Assembly (NCBI RefSeq): GCF_000482785.1
Contig: NZ_AXWS01000007.1
Span: 248,001-312,000 of the forward strand
Source: Derxia gummosa DSM 723
Lineage (GTDB): Bacteria; Pseudomonadota; Gammaproteobacteria; Burkholderiales; Burkholderiaceae_E
Direction: 5' to 3'
Length of the DNA stretch: 64,000 nt
In this document: piece after piece, positions 7,504 to 22,221 of the stretch
How positions within the stretch are numbered: position 1 is the stretch's first letter
How the letters are laid out: the number at the start of each line of letters is the position of its first letter
Program-made: the position numbers and the translations under genes
The notes under the pieces: model-generated
Told to the model about the DNA's origin: nothing
Databases searched by the model: none
Seen by the model: only the letters and a program-made list of their open reading frames with translations

Positions 7504-8873
7504 CCCTGCCCTCCCGGACGGCGCGAGTAAAGGCGCATCAGCGGCGTCACCGAGATGCCGTGCGCGACGATGGAGGCGACAACCGCCGCGAGCGTGACAG
7601 CGGCGATCGTGGCGGCCAGATCGGCGCCGAGGCCGTGAGTGATGGCGTAGTTGAGGTAGTACAGCGAGCCGATGCCGCGGATGCCGAACCAGCCGATCAG
7701 GCAGCGCTGCAACCCGCTTGCGCGTGCGCCCCCGAGCCCCACGGCCACCGCAACCGGCCGGACGACGAGCAGCAGCAGCGCCACGAACCACCAGTCCACT
7801 CGCCGCCAGTCGATCGCCCACAGCAGCGCGCCGGCCACGATCACCGCCGCCACCTCGCCGATCCGCTCGATCTGCTCGTTGAAGCTGAGCACCGCATGCG
7901 CCATGAAGGCCGGCGCGTGGCGCGGGTCGGTGGCGGGGGAGAGGTCGGAGGAAGGCGTGGCGGGCCGGGCGGCGGCGGGCAGGTAATCGGGCGAAGCGCC
8001 GGTCATGGCCGGACCATCGGGCGCCGTCGCATCATTCGCATCATTCGCCGCCGATCGCGCGCTGCCACGCTGCTCGGTCCGCCGCAAGGCCACGCCAGCG
8101 GCAAACACCGCGAGAAAGCCGTAGGCATCGATCAGCACCGCGACGCCATACGACAGCCCCACCAGCCCGAGCGCCAGGAAGTCATCCAGCCCGGTCGCCT
8201 CGCGGTGCCGCAGCCGCAGATACAGCACGAGCCGCCCGATCAGGCTGCCGAACAGCGCGCCTACCGCCAGCCCCGCCGACACAGCCCACAGCACATCCAC
8301 CAGCAGCCAGCGCCAGCCGAAGGCGCCGATGTCTCGCATGCCAAGCAGGCCGAGCCCGAGCATCACCACCGGGAAGGCGGCGCCATCGTTGAGGCCGCCC
8401 TCGCCCGTCAGCGCGAAGCGAAGCCGGTCGCGGTCGCCCGGCTCAGCGAGCTGCACGTCGGAAGCGAGGACCGGATCGGTCGGCGCGAGGATGCCCGCGA
8501 GCAGTACCGCCGCGCCGACCGGCAGATGCAGCAGCAGCACGCCCGCCGTAACGATGAGCAGCACCGTCACCACCATCGACAGGCTCGCGAGCCGTAGCGG
8601 CAGCAGCCAGCGCCGATCCTGCAAACCGGCGCTGAGCTTGAGCCCGGCCGTGAAGAGGGAAACGAGCACGACCGTTTCGGTGAGGTGTTCGAGCAGATGG
8701 GCGCTTTCGACGGGGCGCAACGCCGACAGATGCAGCCAAGCCGGGCTGACCGCCACGCCGACTGCCACATAGACCATCGAGCCCGTGAGCGGCAGCCGCG
8801 CGAGCACCGAACCCGCGAGCGCCATGAAGACGAGCAGGCCACCGACGATCGCTGTCCACAGGGCGAATTGCAT
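7500..8873 (-). CDS. CPA1-type sodium:proton antiporter
   Basis: 457 aa with about a dozen hydrophobic segments. Core antiporter motifs are visible: AGILAPTDPVLASDVQ and FALTGEGGLNDGAAFPVV, with the Asp residues used for ion exchange in CPA1 exchangers. A hydrophilic loop of roughly 65 residues rich in Ala, Pro, Asp and Ser interrupts the membrane region about residue 280; this looks like a lineage-specific insertion. The gene overlaps the downstream DUF1615 lipoprotein by 4 bp. It should exchange cytoplasmic Na+ or K+ for H+; ion specificity cannot be read from sequence. Confidence 0.85.
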   Translation of the reverse strand: MQFALWTAIVGGLLVFMALAGSVLARLPLTGSMVYVAVGVAVSPAWLHLSALRPVESAHLLEHLTETVVLVSLFTAGLKLSAGLQDRRWLLPLRLASLSMVVTVLLIVTAGVLLLHLPVGAAVLLAGILAPTDPVLASDVQLAEPGDRDRLRFALTGEGGLNDGAAFPVVMLGLGLLGMRDIGAFGWRWLLVDVLWAVSAGLAVGALFGSLIGRLVLYLRLRHREATGLDDFLALGLVGLSYGVAVLIDAYGFLAVFAAGVALRRTEQRGSARSAANDANDATAPDGPAMTGASPDYLPAAARPATPSSDLSPATDPRHAPAFMAHAVLSFNEQIERIGEVAAVIVAGALLWAIDWRRVDWWFVALLLLVVRPVAVAVGLGGARASGLQRCLIGWFGIRGIGSLYYLNYAITHGLGADLAATIAAVTLAAVVASIVAHGISVTPLMRLYSRRPGGQG

Positions 8874-8944
8874 CGGCGGATGGTGCCGGCGAGGCCGTCG
8901 GCAAGGCGCGGCGCGTCACCGCGTGATACGCGGGAAGCGCAAAC

Positions 8945-8976
8945 GAAAAAGCCCCGGAGGTGAGTCCGGGGCTTTT
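8945..8976 (-). terminator. Rho-independent terminator after serS and tRNA-Ser
   Basis: Inverted repeat AAAAGCCCCGGA / TCCGGGGCTTTT with a short loop; the minus strand continues into TTTTTCG. It lies 9 bp beyond the tRNA-Ser 3' end, so it most likely ends the serS-tRNA transcript and also separates it from the antiporter gene. Confidence 0.82.
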
Positions 8977-8980
8977 CATG

Positions 8981-9075
<95 letters not shown>

Positions 9076-9085
9076 TGCTTTTGCT

Positions 9086-9111
9086 GCTTCGCTGTTGGTC
9101 ATCAGCGAAGC
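9086..9111 (-). other. Hairpin between serS and tRNA-Ser
   Basis: Perfect inverted repeat GCTTCGCTG / CAGCGAAGC with an 8-nt loop in the 47-bp gap. There is no T-run, so it is more likely an RNA-processing or stability element in the joint serS-tRNA transcript than a terminator. Confidence 0.4.
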
Positions 9112-9122
9112 CCAAGACTATA

Positions 9123-11250
<2,128 letters not shown>

Positions 11251-11355
11251 GGCGAGGTTCCTGTCAGGTCGGACGGGCGGCGCAGGCCGCGAAGATCGGG
11301 GGCAAGGCGCGCGGCCCGGCGGGGCGCCTCGCGGCACCGCGCACGTCGAGCACGG

Positions 11356-12987
11356 CTAGTCGCCGCGTGACGACGGCTCGTTGCCGCGCGCCTCGTCGTC
11401 GAGGCCGCGCCAGTAGGCGAGCCGCTCGGCGATGCGCGCTTCCAGGCCGCGCGGCGTGGGCGTGTAGAAGCTCGGCTCGCGCATGCCGTCCGGGAAGTAG
11501 GTTTCGCCGGCGGCGTAGGCGTTGGGCTCGTCGTGGGCGTAGCGGTAGTCGTGGCCGTAGCCGAGGTTCTTCATAAGCTTGGTCGGCGCGTTGCGCAGGT
11601 GCAGCGGCACCGGGCGCGAGCCGTCCTCCTTCACGAAGCGCATCGCGGCCTTGTAGGCGGTGTAGACCGCGTTCGACTTGGGCGCGACCGCGAGATAGAC
11701 GAGCGCCTGGGCCAGCGCCAGCTCGCCCTCGGGCGAGCCGAGCCGCTCGTAGGTGTCGGCGGCGGCGAGCGTGACCTCGATCGCGCGCGGGTCGGCGAGG
11801 CCGATGTCCTCGTTGGCCATGCGGATCAGCCGACGCGCGAGGTAGCGCGGGTCCACGCCGCCGTCGAGCATGCGGCAGAACCAGTAGAGCGAGGCGTCGG
11901 GCTGGCTGCCGCGCACGCTCTTGTGCAGCGCGCTGATCGAGTCGTAGAAGGCTTCGCCGCCCTTGTCGAAGCGGCGCAGGTTCTCGCTCAGGGCGCGGGC
12001 GAGGACGGCTTCGTCGATGAGGCGGGCGGGTGGCTCTTCGGCGGCGCGCTCGGCGACGGCGCCGGCATCGGCGGCCGGTTCGGCGCCACTGCCCTGCCCG
12101 GCTGTCGCCGCGCGCGGCGCCGGAATCGCCCGCGCGACGATCTCCAGGTTGTTGAGCAGCTTGCGGCCGTCGCCGTCGCTGGAGCGCAGCAGCAGCTCGC
12201 GCGCCTTCGGCTCGAAGACGATGCCGTGCAGCTCGGGCGCCTCGGGCGCGGCGATGGCGCGGTCGATCATCTCGCCGAGCGCCGGCTCGTCGAGCGAGGC
12301 CAGTACGTAGACCGCCGCGCGCGACAGCAGCGCCGAGTTCACCTCGAAGCTCGGGTTCTCGGTGGTCGCGCCCACGAACACGAACAGCCCGCTCTCCACA
12401 TGCGGCAGCAGCGCGTCCTGCTGGCTCTTGTTGAAGCGGTGGATCTCGTCGATGAACAGCAGCGTCTGGCGGCCGGTGGCGTCGCGCGTGGCCTGGGCCG
12501 TGGCGACCGCCTCGCGGATGTCCTTCACGCCCGCGAGCACCGCCGACAGCGCGATGTAGGCACAGCCGAAGGCGTCGGCCATGAGCCGCGCGAGCGTGGT
12601 CTTGCCGACGCCGGGCGGGCCCCAGAGGATCATCGAATGCGGCCGGCCCGAGGCGAAGGCGACCGCGAGCGGCTTGCCCTCGCCGAGCAGATGACGCTGG
12701 CCGATCACGTCGGCGATGGTGTGCGGGCGCAGGCGCTCGGCAAGCGGGGCGGATTGCGACAGGTGGCGGGCGGCGGCATCGCGGCCGGGGCGCGCCTCGC
12801 CGGCATCAGCGCGCATCCCGGCGCGCGATGCGTCCGGCGCCGAATCGCGGCCGGAGGCGGTCGCGCGGTCGGACGGACCGGAGCCTGCGTCAGGCGCGAG
12901 AGGGTCGCGCGGGTCGGGAACGGGAAGATCGAGATCGCCGAACAGCGAATCGCCGGCGGCCGGGGGCGGGGTTTTGCGTGCAGCCAT
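11356..12987 (-). CDS. rarA: Replication-associated recombination protein A (AAA+ ATPase)
   Basis: About 543 aa, longer than the usual 430-450 because of an N-terminal Ala/Arg/Asp-rich extension and a low-complexity stretch near the middle ([19 protein letters not shown]). The ATPase core is intact: GPPGVGKTT (Walker A), [16 protein letters not shown] (Walker B), [13 protein letters not shown] (sensor 1), then the MgsA C-terminal domain ending in [20 protein letters not shown]. RarA acts at stalled forks and gaps. In related bacteria it sits between lolA and serS; here a metallo-hydrolase and a lipoprotein separate it from lolA. The start at 12987 (MAARKTPPP) is preferred over longer options. 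Confidence 0.94.
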   Translation of the reverse strand: MAARKTPPPAAGDSLFGDLDLPVPDPRDPLAPDAGSGPSDRATASGRDSAPDASRAGMRADAGEARPGRDAAARHLSQSAPLAERLRPHTIADVIGQRHLLGEGKPLAVAFASGRPHSMILWGPPGVGKTTLARLMADAFGCAYIALSAVLAGVKDIREAVATAQATRDATGRQTLLFIDEIHRFNKSQQDALLPHVESGLFVFVGATTENPSFEVNSALLSRAAVYVLASLDEPALGEMIDRAIAAPEAPELHGIVFEPKARELLLRSSDGDGRKLLNNLEIVARAIPAPRAATAGQGSGAEPAADAGAVAERAAEEPPARLIDEAVLARALSENLRRFDKGGEAFYDSISALHKSVRGSQPDASLYWFCRMLDGGVDPRYLARRLIRMANEDIGLADPRAIEVTLAAADTYERLGSPEGELALAQALVYLAVAPKSNAVYTAYKAAMRFVKEDGSRPVPLHLRNAPTKLMKNLGYGHDYRYAHDEPNAYAAGETYFPDGMREPSFYTPTPRGLEARIAERLAYWRGLDDEARGNEPSSRGD

Positions 12988-13146
12988 GCGGGCGATTCTC
13001 GCATCGGACCGAGGCGCGGCGTCCGGCGATCGGCGCCATGCGCGTGTCGGGCAGCGACCTGGCGCCGTCAGCGCCGACGCCTCCTTCGGACCGGCCGGCC
13101 GCCCGGCCGCGACGGCGGACGTCACCGCCGCGCCGGCCGAACCGCC

Positions 13147-13791
13147 TCAGCCGAAGTTCTCGTCCGCGACGAAGGGATTGTCGGCGCGCTCGGCGCCGAA
13201 GGTGGACAGCGGCCCGTGGCCCGGCACGAAGCGGATGTCGTCGCCGAGCGGGAAGAGCTTGTCGCGGATGGAGCTGATGAGGTCGTCGTGATTGCCGCGC
13301 GGGAAGTCGGTACGACCGATCGAGCCCTTGAACAGCACATCGCCCACGAAGGCCAGCTTGCCCGCGCGGTTGAGGAACACCACATGGCCCGGCGTGTGGC
13401 CCGGGCAGTGGATGACTTCGAGTTCGATGCCGCCCACCGTCACCGTGTCGCCGTCCTTGAGCCAGCGCGTCGGCACGAAGCTGCGCGACGGCGGAAAGCC
13501 CCAGCGCTTGGACGATTCGGCCAGTCCGTCGATCCAGAAATCGTCGCCGCGATGCGGCCCCTCGACCGGCACGCCAAGTTGCTCGGCCAGGTCGGCCACG
13601 GCGCCGCAATGGTCGAGGTGGCCGTGGGTGACGAGCAGCTTCTCGATCGTGATGCCCTTCTGCTGCGCGGCGGCCAGCAGGCGCTCGGCCTCGCCGCCGG
13701 CATCGACGAGCGCGCCCTTCATGGTGGTTTCGTCCCAGATGAGCGAGCAGTTCTGCTGGAAGGGCGTGACGGAGATGATCGTGCAGTTCAT
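13147..13791 (-). CDS. Metallo-beta-lactamase fold hydrolase (YcbL / glyoxalase II-like)
   Basis: About 214 aa, single-domain cytosolic hydrolase. Zinc ligands are all visible: THGHLDH, CPGHTPGH, VGDVLF and VPGHGP, and the GSIGRTDFPRGN segment is typical of the glyoxalase II-like YcbL group. Members often hydrolyse thioesters such as S-lactoylglutathione, but the C-terminal glutathione-binding domain of true glyoxalase II is absent, so the substrate is uncertain. It is 7 bp from the lipoprotein gene upstream and probably co-transcribed with it. Confidence 0.88.
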   Translation of the reverse strand: MNCTIISVTPFQQNCSLIWDETTMKGALVDAGGEAERLLAAAQQKGITIEKLLVTHGHLDHCGAVADLAEQLGVPVEGPHRGDDFWIDGLAESSKRWGFPPSRSFVPTRWLKDGDTVTVGGIELEVIHCPGHTPGHVVFLNRAGKLAFVGDVLFKGSIGRTDFPRGNHDDLISSIRDKLFPLGDDIRFVPGHGPLSTFGAERADNPFVADENFG

Positions 13792-13798
13792 GGCGGCT

Positions 13799-14386
13799 TC
13801 AGCGCAGCTTGGCGCGGGCGTCGTTGGTGAGGTTGGTGAGCGCGGCGCGCACGGCATTGGCGATCTCGACATCGCCGCCCTCGCCGCGCCACGAGGCCAC
13901 CGATTCTCCCGCGAAGCGCTGGCCATCGACCGAGGCGGCGAAACGCACGATCACGCGGCGCTCGGCGTTGAGCGGGACGTCGCGGAACACGGGCACATCG
14001 CCGCCGCTCAGGCTGAAGCGGCGCAGCCGGTCGATGAAGCTCGCGCGCGACATCTGCACATGAGCGCCGTCGACGGTCATGGTCGCGTCGGCGCGCTCGA
14101 TGCGCAGCGCCCTGCCCGCGAGCTGCTTGCCGAAGGCTTCCTGCATTGCCGCGACGAGCCGGTCGGGCAGCGGCGGCGCGAAGCTGTCGTCGGCCATCAG
14201 CAGTTCGGCGCCGCGCGCGGTGTTGCGCGCATCGCCGAAACGGCTTTCGGTGCGCGCGTCCGTCACGGAGAACGGCCGTTCCGGCGCTGTCGCGCAGGCG
14301 GCCAGCACCACGACCATGCCCGCTCCCGCGATGCGCGCCAGACGCCCGCCGCTGCCCTGCATCGAGAAACCGTTTCCTGCGCCCAT
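13799..14386 (-). CDS. Putative lipoprotein of unknown function
   Basis: 195 aa from ATG 14386, or 187 from the in-frame ATG at 14362. The N-terminal hydrophobic stretch MVVVLAACATAP contains a lipobox cysteine, so membrane anchoring is likely. The body has a mixed alpha/beta look with no recognised domain, and includes a segment listing charged residues around DVPLNAERRVIVRFAASVDG. Neighbours are lolA upstream (lipoprotein chaperone) and an MBL hydrolase downstream. I do not recognise the family; LolA-dependent sorting is plausible but not shown. Confidence 0.65.
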   Translation of the reverse strand: MGAGNGFSMQGSGGRLARIAGAGMVVVLAACATAPERPFSVTDARTESRFGDARNTARGAELLMADDSFAPPLPDRLVAAMQEAFGKQLAGRALRIERADATMTVDGAHVQMSRASFIDRLRRFSLSGGDVPVFRDVPLNAERRVIVRFAASVDGQRFAGESVASWRGEGGDVEIANAVRAALTNLTNDARAKLR

Positions 14387-14422
14387 GAGTCGGAGGCCTT
14401 CCGCGCCCTCGGGGCGCTGTCG

Positions 14423-15160
14423 CTATTGTTCGAGCACCTCCGCGCCCTTGGGCGGCGCGAAGGTGAAAGTGTCGGCCGCCAGTGGCGGATTGCGCTCGAT
14501 CTTGCCGAAGCTGAGCCGGGACACTTGTCCGAAAGCGTCACGCAATTCCATTGCCTCGGGAAGACCGTCGCGAAAGCCGATGCTCACGCGCTCGAAGCTG
14601 GAATCCTTGAGCTTCGGCGTTGCATCGAGCCATTCGAGGCCGTCCCGTTCGCCGGTTTCCTTGAGGGTGAAGTTTCGTTCCAGATCATTGCTGCCGAACA
14701 GGATCGCCGCCGGCGAGTCACCCAGCGCGCTGCCCAGCTTGCGGACCGTTACCTGGCTTAGGTCCTTGTCGTAGATCCAGAGCTTCTGGCCATCGGCCAC
14801 GAGCAGTTGCTCGAAGGGCTTGGTGTAGCTCCAGCGGAACTTGCCCGGCCGCGAGAACGCGAAGCTGCCCGATTGCGACCGGGCCGGCGCGCCGCCGCGT
14901 TCGAGCTTCTGGGTGAACTCGCCGCGCGCCGACTTCGTGTTGGTGGTGAAGGCCTTGAGCTGGTCGAGCGCGCCGGCTTCGGCGGTGACGCAGAACGCGC
15001 CGCCTGCCACCACGACGATCGTCGCGAGCATGCGGCGGCGCCATGGGCTGGCGCCGCGCTGCCGCGTGAGGTCATCCGGACAGCCTTGCGAGTCGTCCTG
15101 CGTCGACGCACCCGCGCCGACGATGCCGCGCGAGGCGCGGACTTGCATGTGTTGGGTCAT
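14423..15160 (-). CDS. lolA: Outer-membrane lipoprotein carrier protein LolA
   Basis: 245 aa from ATG 15160, or 202 aa from ATG 15031 (MLATIVVV). The shorter form fits the usual LolA length, with a signal peptide ending near VTAEAGA. The mature part shows LolA features: [37 protein letters not shown] and [14 protein letters not shown]. LolA shuttles lipoproteins from LolCDE to LolB in the periplasm. It follows ftsK by 46 bp in the conserved ftsK-lolA order. Neither start has a good ribosome site, so the N-terminus is uncertain while the identity is not. Confidence 0.9.
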   Translation of the reverse strand: MTQHMQVRASRGIVGAGASTQDDSQGCPDDLTRQRGASPWRRRMLATIVVVAGGAFCVTAEAGALDQLKAFTTNTKSARGEFTQKLERGGAPARSQSGSFAFSRPGKFRWSYTKPFEQLLVADGQKLWIYDKDLSQVTVRKLGSALGDSPAAILFGSNDLERNFTLKETGERDGLEWLDATPKLKDSSFERVSIGFRDGLPEAMELRDAFGQVSRLSFGKIERNPPLAADTFTFAPPKGAEVLEQ

Positions 15161-15206
15161 GGGAGGAAAGCTGGAGCGGCAGCCGCGCCTGCCGCCGGAT
15201 CGCGCG

Positions 15207-17702
15207 TCACTCGTTGCCCGAGATCGGGACGAGGATTTCGCGGTTGCCGTTGGTCTGCATCGCGGAGACGAGGCCCGACTGTTCCATCTGTTCGAGCAGG
15301 CGGGCGGCGCGGTTGTAACCGATGCGCAGGTTGCGCTGCACCAGCGAGATCGACGCCTTGCGGTTCTTGAGCACGACGGCCACGGCCTGGTCGTACAGCG
15401 CCACATCCTCGCCGCCCTCGGCACCCGATCCCACGCCGCTGCCCGCGCCCAGATCGACCGCGTAGTCGCTCTCGACGCCGCCTTCGAGGATGCCGTCCAC
15501 GTAGTCGGGCGGCCCTGCCTTCTTGAGCTGCTCGACCACGCGGTGGACTTCGTCATCGCTCACGAAGGCGCCGTGCACGCGCATCGGCAGACCGGTGCCG
15601 CTTGCCATGTAGAGCATGTCGCCCATGCCGAGCAGCGCCTCGGCGCCCTGCTGGTCGAGGATGGTGCGCGAGTCGATCTTGCTGCTGACCTGGAAGGAAA
15701 TGCGCGTCGGCACGTTGGCCTTGATGAGGCCGGTGATGACGTCGACGCTCGGCCGCTGCGTGGCGAGGATGAGGTGGATGCCCGCCGCCCGCGCCTTCTG
15801 CGCGATGCGCGCGATCAGCTCTTCCACCTTCTTGCCGACCACCATCATCAGGTCGGCCAGCTCGTCGATGACGATGACGATCGTCGGCAGCTTGTCGAGC
15901 GGCTCGGGTGCATCCGGCGTGAGCGACAGCGGGTTGGGAATCTTCTCTTCCTTCTTCGCCGCCTCGTCGATCTTGTTGTTGTAGCCGGCGAGGTTGCGCA
16001 CGCCGATCTTGCTCATAAGCTTGTAGCGGCGCTCCATCTCCGCCACGCACCAGTTGAGCGCGTGGCCAGCCTGCTTCATGTCGGTGACGACCGGCGCGAG
16101 CAGGTGCGGGATGCCTTCGTACACGCTCATTTCGAGCATCTTCGGGTCGATGAGGATGAGCCTCACCTGGTCCGGCGTCGCCTTGTAGACGAGCGACAGG
16201 ATCATCGCGTTGATGCCCACCGACTTGCCCGAGCCCGTCGTGCCGGCCACCAGCAGGTGAGGCATCTTGGCAAGGTCGGCCACCACCGGCTTGCCGGCAA
16301 TGTCCTTGCCGAGCGCCATGGTCAGGCGCGACGGCGCGTCGTCGTAGATGGTCGAGCCGAGGATCTCGCTCAGCCGCACGGTCTGGCGCTTGGGATTAGG
16401 CAGTTCCAGACCCATGGTGTTCTTGCCCGGGATCGTCTCGACCACGCGGATGCTCGTGAGCGTCAGCGCCCGCGCCAGATCCTTGGCCAGATTGACGATC
16501 TGTGCGCCCTTCACGCCCGTGGCCGGCTCGATCTCGTAGCGCGTGATGACCGGGCCGGGAAAGGCCGCCACCACCGTCGCCTCGACGCCGAAGTCTTTGA
16601 GCTTCTTCTCGATGAGGCGGGAGGTGAATTCGAGCGTGTCGGTGCTGACAAACTCCTGTGTCGGCGACGGCGGATCGAGCAGATCGACCGTCGGCAACGA
16701 CGAATCGGACAGCTCGGCGAACAGCGGCTTCTGCGCCTCGCGCGCGACGCGCTCCGACTTCGGCGCCACGCCGACGGGCGCCCCGGGCACCGATGGCTCG
16801 AACGGCAGCGGGTCCGAGAGTTCCGGATCGATGTCGAGGTCGCCCACGGAAGGTTCGAGCCTCGGCGTCTCGATGACCGGAGGCCTGGTTTCCTTAGCCA
16901 CCTCGAAATGCGCACGCTCGACAGCCACCATGGCCTCGCGCTCCTGTGCCGCCACCTCGCCCGCGCGACGGTCGCGCCGGGTTTCGATCCAGGCCCGCGC
17001 GCGCTCAATGCCATGCTCGACAGCCAGCCCGATTCGCTCGGAAACCTCCAGCCAGCTCACATGGAAATAGAACGAGAAGCCAATGAAGAAGGCCGTCAGC
17101 AGCGCGAGATACGCGCCGAAGTCACCGAACCAAGTCTGCGCATGACTCGCGATCGCACCGCCAAGCAAGCCACCCGCACCCGACGGTCCGGCACCCGTAT
17201 ACGGCAGATGCCAGCCGGCATCACGCCAGCGCAACGCCTCGTAGCCGGCACTCGCGCCCAGCAGCAGCAGGAAGGCCCCGGCCGACACCGCCAACTGACG
17301 GCGATCGGCCACCGGCGGGACTGCCTCGCCGCTCAACCTCGCACGTAGGCGCATCAGGCCGAGCAGCACATGGCGACCGCAGAGGAAACCCCACCACGCC
17401 ACCGACACGCCAAACAAGTAGAGGAGAAGATCGGCCAGCCAGGCGCCGAACCGTCCCCCCTTGTTCAGCACCGGATTGCCCGTGTCCTGACTCCAGCCTG
17501 GATCGCCGGGATGGAAGGTGACGAGAATGGTAAGCAAATAGATGGCCAGCACCGCGAACACGATCCAGCGGGCCTCCGCGACCAGTTCGAGCAGATGCGC
17601 AGGCTCGGCATCGCCGGCCATCGGACGTTTGGGAATGAAGGCTTCGCCGCAGGCGGCGCTATTGGCCCGGCGGCGTGACGAGGGAGATGCAGCAGAAGGC
17701 AT
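15207..17702 (-). CDS. ftsK: DNA translocase FtsK
   Basis: About 831 aa, a short-linker FtsK. It has about four transmembrane helices in the first 200 residues, an acidic/Pro-rich linker, the beta core, the motor with [15 protein letters not shown] near residue 485 (Walker A) and [16 protein letters not shown] (Walker B), and the C-terminal gamma winged helix ([23 protein letters not shown]) that reads KOPS. It pumps chromosome dimers toward dif during division. ATG 17702 is preferred over an upstream TTG at 17735, because a TATAAT box lies between them. Confidence 0.96.
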   Translation of the reverse strand: MPSAASPSSRRRANSAACGEAFIPKRPMAGDAEPAHLLELVAEARWIVFAVLAIYLLTILVTFHPGDPGWSQDTGNPVLNKGGRFGAWLADLLLYLFGVSVAWWGFLCGRHVLLGLMRLRARLSGEAVPPVADRRQLAVSAGAFLLLLGASAGYEALRWRDAGWHLPYTGAGPSGAGGLLGGAIASHAQTWFGDFGAYLALLTAFFIGFSFYFHVSWLEVSERIGLAVEHGIERARAWIETRRDRRAGEVAAQEREAMVAVERAHFEVAKETRPPVIETPRLEPSVGDLDIDPELSDPLPFEPSVPGAPVGVAPKSERVAREAQKPLFAELSDSSLPTVDLLDPPSPTQEFVSTDTLEFTSRLIEKKLKDFGVEATVVAAFPGPVITRYEIEPATGVKGAQIVNLAKDLARALTLTSIRVVETIPGKNTMGLELPNPKRQTVRLSEILGSTIYDDAPSRLTMALGKDIAGKPVVADLAKMPHLLVAGTTGSGKSVGINAMILSLVYKATPDQVRLILIDPKMLEMSVYEGIPHLLAPVVTDMKQAGHALNWCVAEMERRYKLMSKIGVRNLAGYNNKIDEAAKKEEKIPNPLSLTPDAPEPLDKLPTIVIVIDELADLMMVVGKKVEELIARIAQKARAAGIHLILATQRPSVDVITGLIKANVPTRISFQVSSKIDSRTILDQQGAEALLGMGDMLYMASGTGLPMRVHGAFVSDDEVHRVVEQLKKAGPPDYVDGILEGGVESDYAVDLGAGSGVGSGAEGGEDVALYDQAVAVVLKNRKASISLVQRNLRIGYNRAARLLEQMEQSGLVSAMQTNGNREILVPISGNE

Positions 17703-17709
17703 GAGACCG

Positions 17710-17715
17710 ATTATA
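17710..17715 (-). promoter_or_regulatory. Candidate -10 box very close to the ftsK start
   Basis: A perfect TATAAT on the minus strand ends 7 nt before the ftsK ATG at 17702. If used, the transcript would begin almost at the start codon and be leaderless, in line with the absence of a ribosome site. The -35 position (CATTTG region) is weak. A flanking GAGACC / GGTCTC inverted repeat surrounds the box. Confidence 0.4.
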
Positions 17716-17743
17716 GGTCTCGCCCTGGAGGCCAAATGGCCGA

Positions 17744-18406
17744 TCAGGCCGGTTCGCGCTCGTTGATGATGATCGTGCCGTCATCGCGCTCGACGAAATA
17801 GCCGTCGTTTTCGAGGTCTTTCATGACCCGAGAAACCATCTCGCGCGAAGCTCCGATCATCTTGGCGATTTCCTGGCGTGCCGGCAGCTTGTGGCGGACA
17901 ACACGCTTGCCATCGATGAGTTCGGAGAAATCGAGCAGGACGCGCGCCACGCGGCCGTAGACATCGAGCAGCGCGAGCGTCTCGATCTTCTTGTCGGCCA
18001 CGCGCAGACGGCGCACGAGGCCGCGCATGATGTTCATCGCCACCTCGGGGTTGCCGGCGAGATGGCGCCGGAAGTCATCCTTGCTGACGACGATGAAATG
18101 CGACTGTTCGATGGTGATGACCGATGCCGACGACGGATTATTGTCGATGAGGCTCATCTCACCGAAGAATTCGCCCGGCCCGAGCACGGCCAGAATGACT
18201 TCCTTGCCATCGGAATCAGCGATCTGCACCTTGGCGCGACCGGCGATGATGATGAACATGTTGTCAGCCGGCTGACCCTCGGTGACGATGACCCGGTTCT
18301 TCGGGAACGCCTTGCGCACGAGGGTGCGTGTGAGAAGTTCAAGCTGAACATCATCGAGGCCGTAGAAAAGCGGCACCCGGCGCAGCATCTCGACGTTGGT
18401 GGACAT
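17744..18406 (-). CDS. Crp/Fnr family transcriptional regulator
   Basis: 220 aa from ATG 18406. It has an N-terminal cyclic-nucleotide-binding-like beta roll ([23 protein letters not shown], the phosphate-cassette region) and a C-terminal helix-turn-helix ([30 protein letters not shown]). There is no N-terminal cysteine cluster, so it is not an oxygen-sensing Fnr. GEMSLI followed by PSSAS resembles the cAMP pocket GELAL..RAAT only partly, so the ligand is unclear. It is divergent from trxB and upstream of ftsK. A good promoter lies 40 nt upstream of the start. Confidence 0.9.
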   Translation of the reverse strand: MSTNVEMLRRVPLFYGLDDVQLELLTRTLVRKAFPKNRVIVTEGQPADNMFIIIAGRAKVQIADSDGKEVILAVLGPGEFFGEMSLIDNNPSSASVITIEQSHFIVVSKDDFRRHLAGNPEVAMNIMRGLVRRLRVADKKIETLALLDVYGRVARVLLDFSELIDGKRVVRHKLPARQEIAKMIGASREMVSRVMKDLENDGYFVERDDGTIIINEREPA

Positions 18407-18452
18407 TGTGACCTGACGAAAACTCGAATACGGAAAGGTTCTATCTCGGCCT

Positions 18453-18481
18453 TTTATAATCAAAGGCTTGGCAAATGTCCA
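18453..18481 (-). promoter_or_regulatory. Sigma-70 promoter of the Crp/Fnr gene
   Basis: On the minus strand, TGGACA (18481-18476) and TATAAA (18458-18453) are separated by exactly 17 bp. The predicted start is near 18446, giving a leader of about 40 nt. Each hexamer is one mismatch from consensus. Confidence 0.62.
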
Positions 18482-18520
18482 TTCAATGCTCGACGTTTTG
18501 GACCCTCAGTGTGAAACGCC

Positions 18521-19539
<1,019 letters not shown>

Positions 19540-19553
19540 CCACGGGACCGGGC

Positions 19554-20201
19554 ATGACGGCGAAGCGGGTGAATTCGCTGGCGGAACTGGGCGGACTGCG
19601 CAAGGCGCTCGAAGCCGAGCAACGCGCCCGCGCCGAGGCCGAACGGCTGGCCCGTGAGGAAGCGGCGCGGCGCGATGCCGCCGCGCGCGAGTTCGAGCGG
19701 GCCGTCGGTGCGGTGACCCCGCTGCAACGGCCTCCGACGGCCGAGCATCCCCGTCCGCCGTCGGATCCCCAGCCGCGCCAGCGCGAGGCCGACGAACGCG
19801 CGGCGCTCGCGCAGACGCTATCCGACGATTTCGATCCGGCGTCGCTGCTCGAATCGGACGCCGACCTCGGCTGGCATCGCCAGACGCTCGGACCGGAAGT
19901 GGTGCGCAAGCTGCGGGGCGGGCACTGGGTCATCCAGGCCGAACTCGACCTGCACGGTGCACGCACCGACGAGGCACGCGAACTGTTGGGGGATTTCCTG
20001 CGTCAGTCACTGCGAAGCGGCCTGCGCTGCGTGCGGGTCGTGCACGGCAAGGGCCTGGGCTCGAAGGACCGGCAGCCGGTACTGAAGGGAAAGGTGAAAC
20101 GCTGGTTGGTACAGCGCGACGAAGTCATCGCGTTCTGCCAGGCGCGTGCCCCGGATGGCGGGGCGGGAGCGCTGATCGTGCTGCTGCGCGCAACGCGCTG
20201 A
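19554..20201 (+). CDS. Smr domain protein
   Basis: About 215 aa from ATG 19554. The first third is a charged coiled coil rich in Ala, Glu and Arg. The C-terminal Smr domain shows LDLHGARTDEARELLGDFLR and VRVVHGKGLGSKD, the LDLHG and HGKG motifs linked to nuclease activity in Smr proteins. It resembles the SmrA/SmrB group of proteobacteria, which cleave mRNA at collided ribosomes, although the specific subgroup cannot be fixed by reading. Likely co-transcribed with trxB. Confidence 0.88.
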   Translation: MTAKRVNSLAELGGLRKALEAEQRARAEAERLAREEAARRDAAAREFERAVGAVTPLQRPPTAEHPRPPSDPQPRQREADERAALAQTLSDDFDPASLLESDADLGWHRQTLGPEVVRKLRGGHWVIQAELDLHGARTDEARELLGDFLRQSLRSGLRCVRVVHGKGLGSKDRQPVLKGKVKRWLVQRDEVIAFCQARAPDGGAGALIVLLRATR

Positions 20202-20309
20202 GGGCATGACGAACCGGTGCGCGCGAGGTGGACCGGTGCCGAAACTCTGCCGGCGGACCGCCGGCCTTCGCGGATGCGGCCGATGCCGCCCGCCGCGCCG
20301 ACCTGTCGG

Positions 20310-22146
<1,837 letters not shown>

Positions 22147-22221
22147 GCGGCACCGCCGCGGGCTTCGGAACACCACAGGCACATTGGCCGGACTGCGCCG
22201 GCCGGGAAGGACTCGATCGCC

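Noticed and set aside
14841-17348. Plus-strand open frame of over 800 codons across ftsK and lolA
   Set aside because: Shadow of the ftsK reading frame; no start signal and no recognisable protein features.
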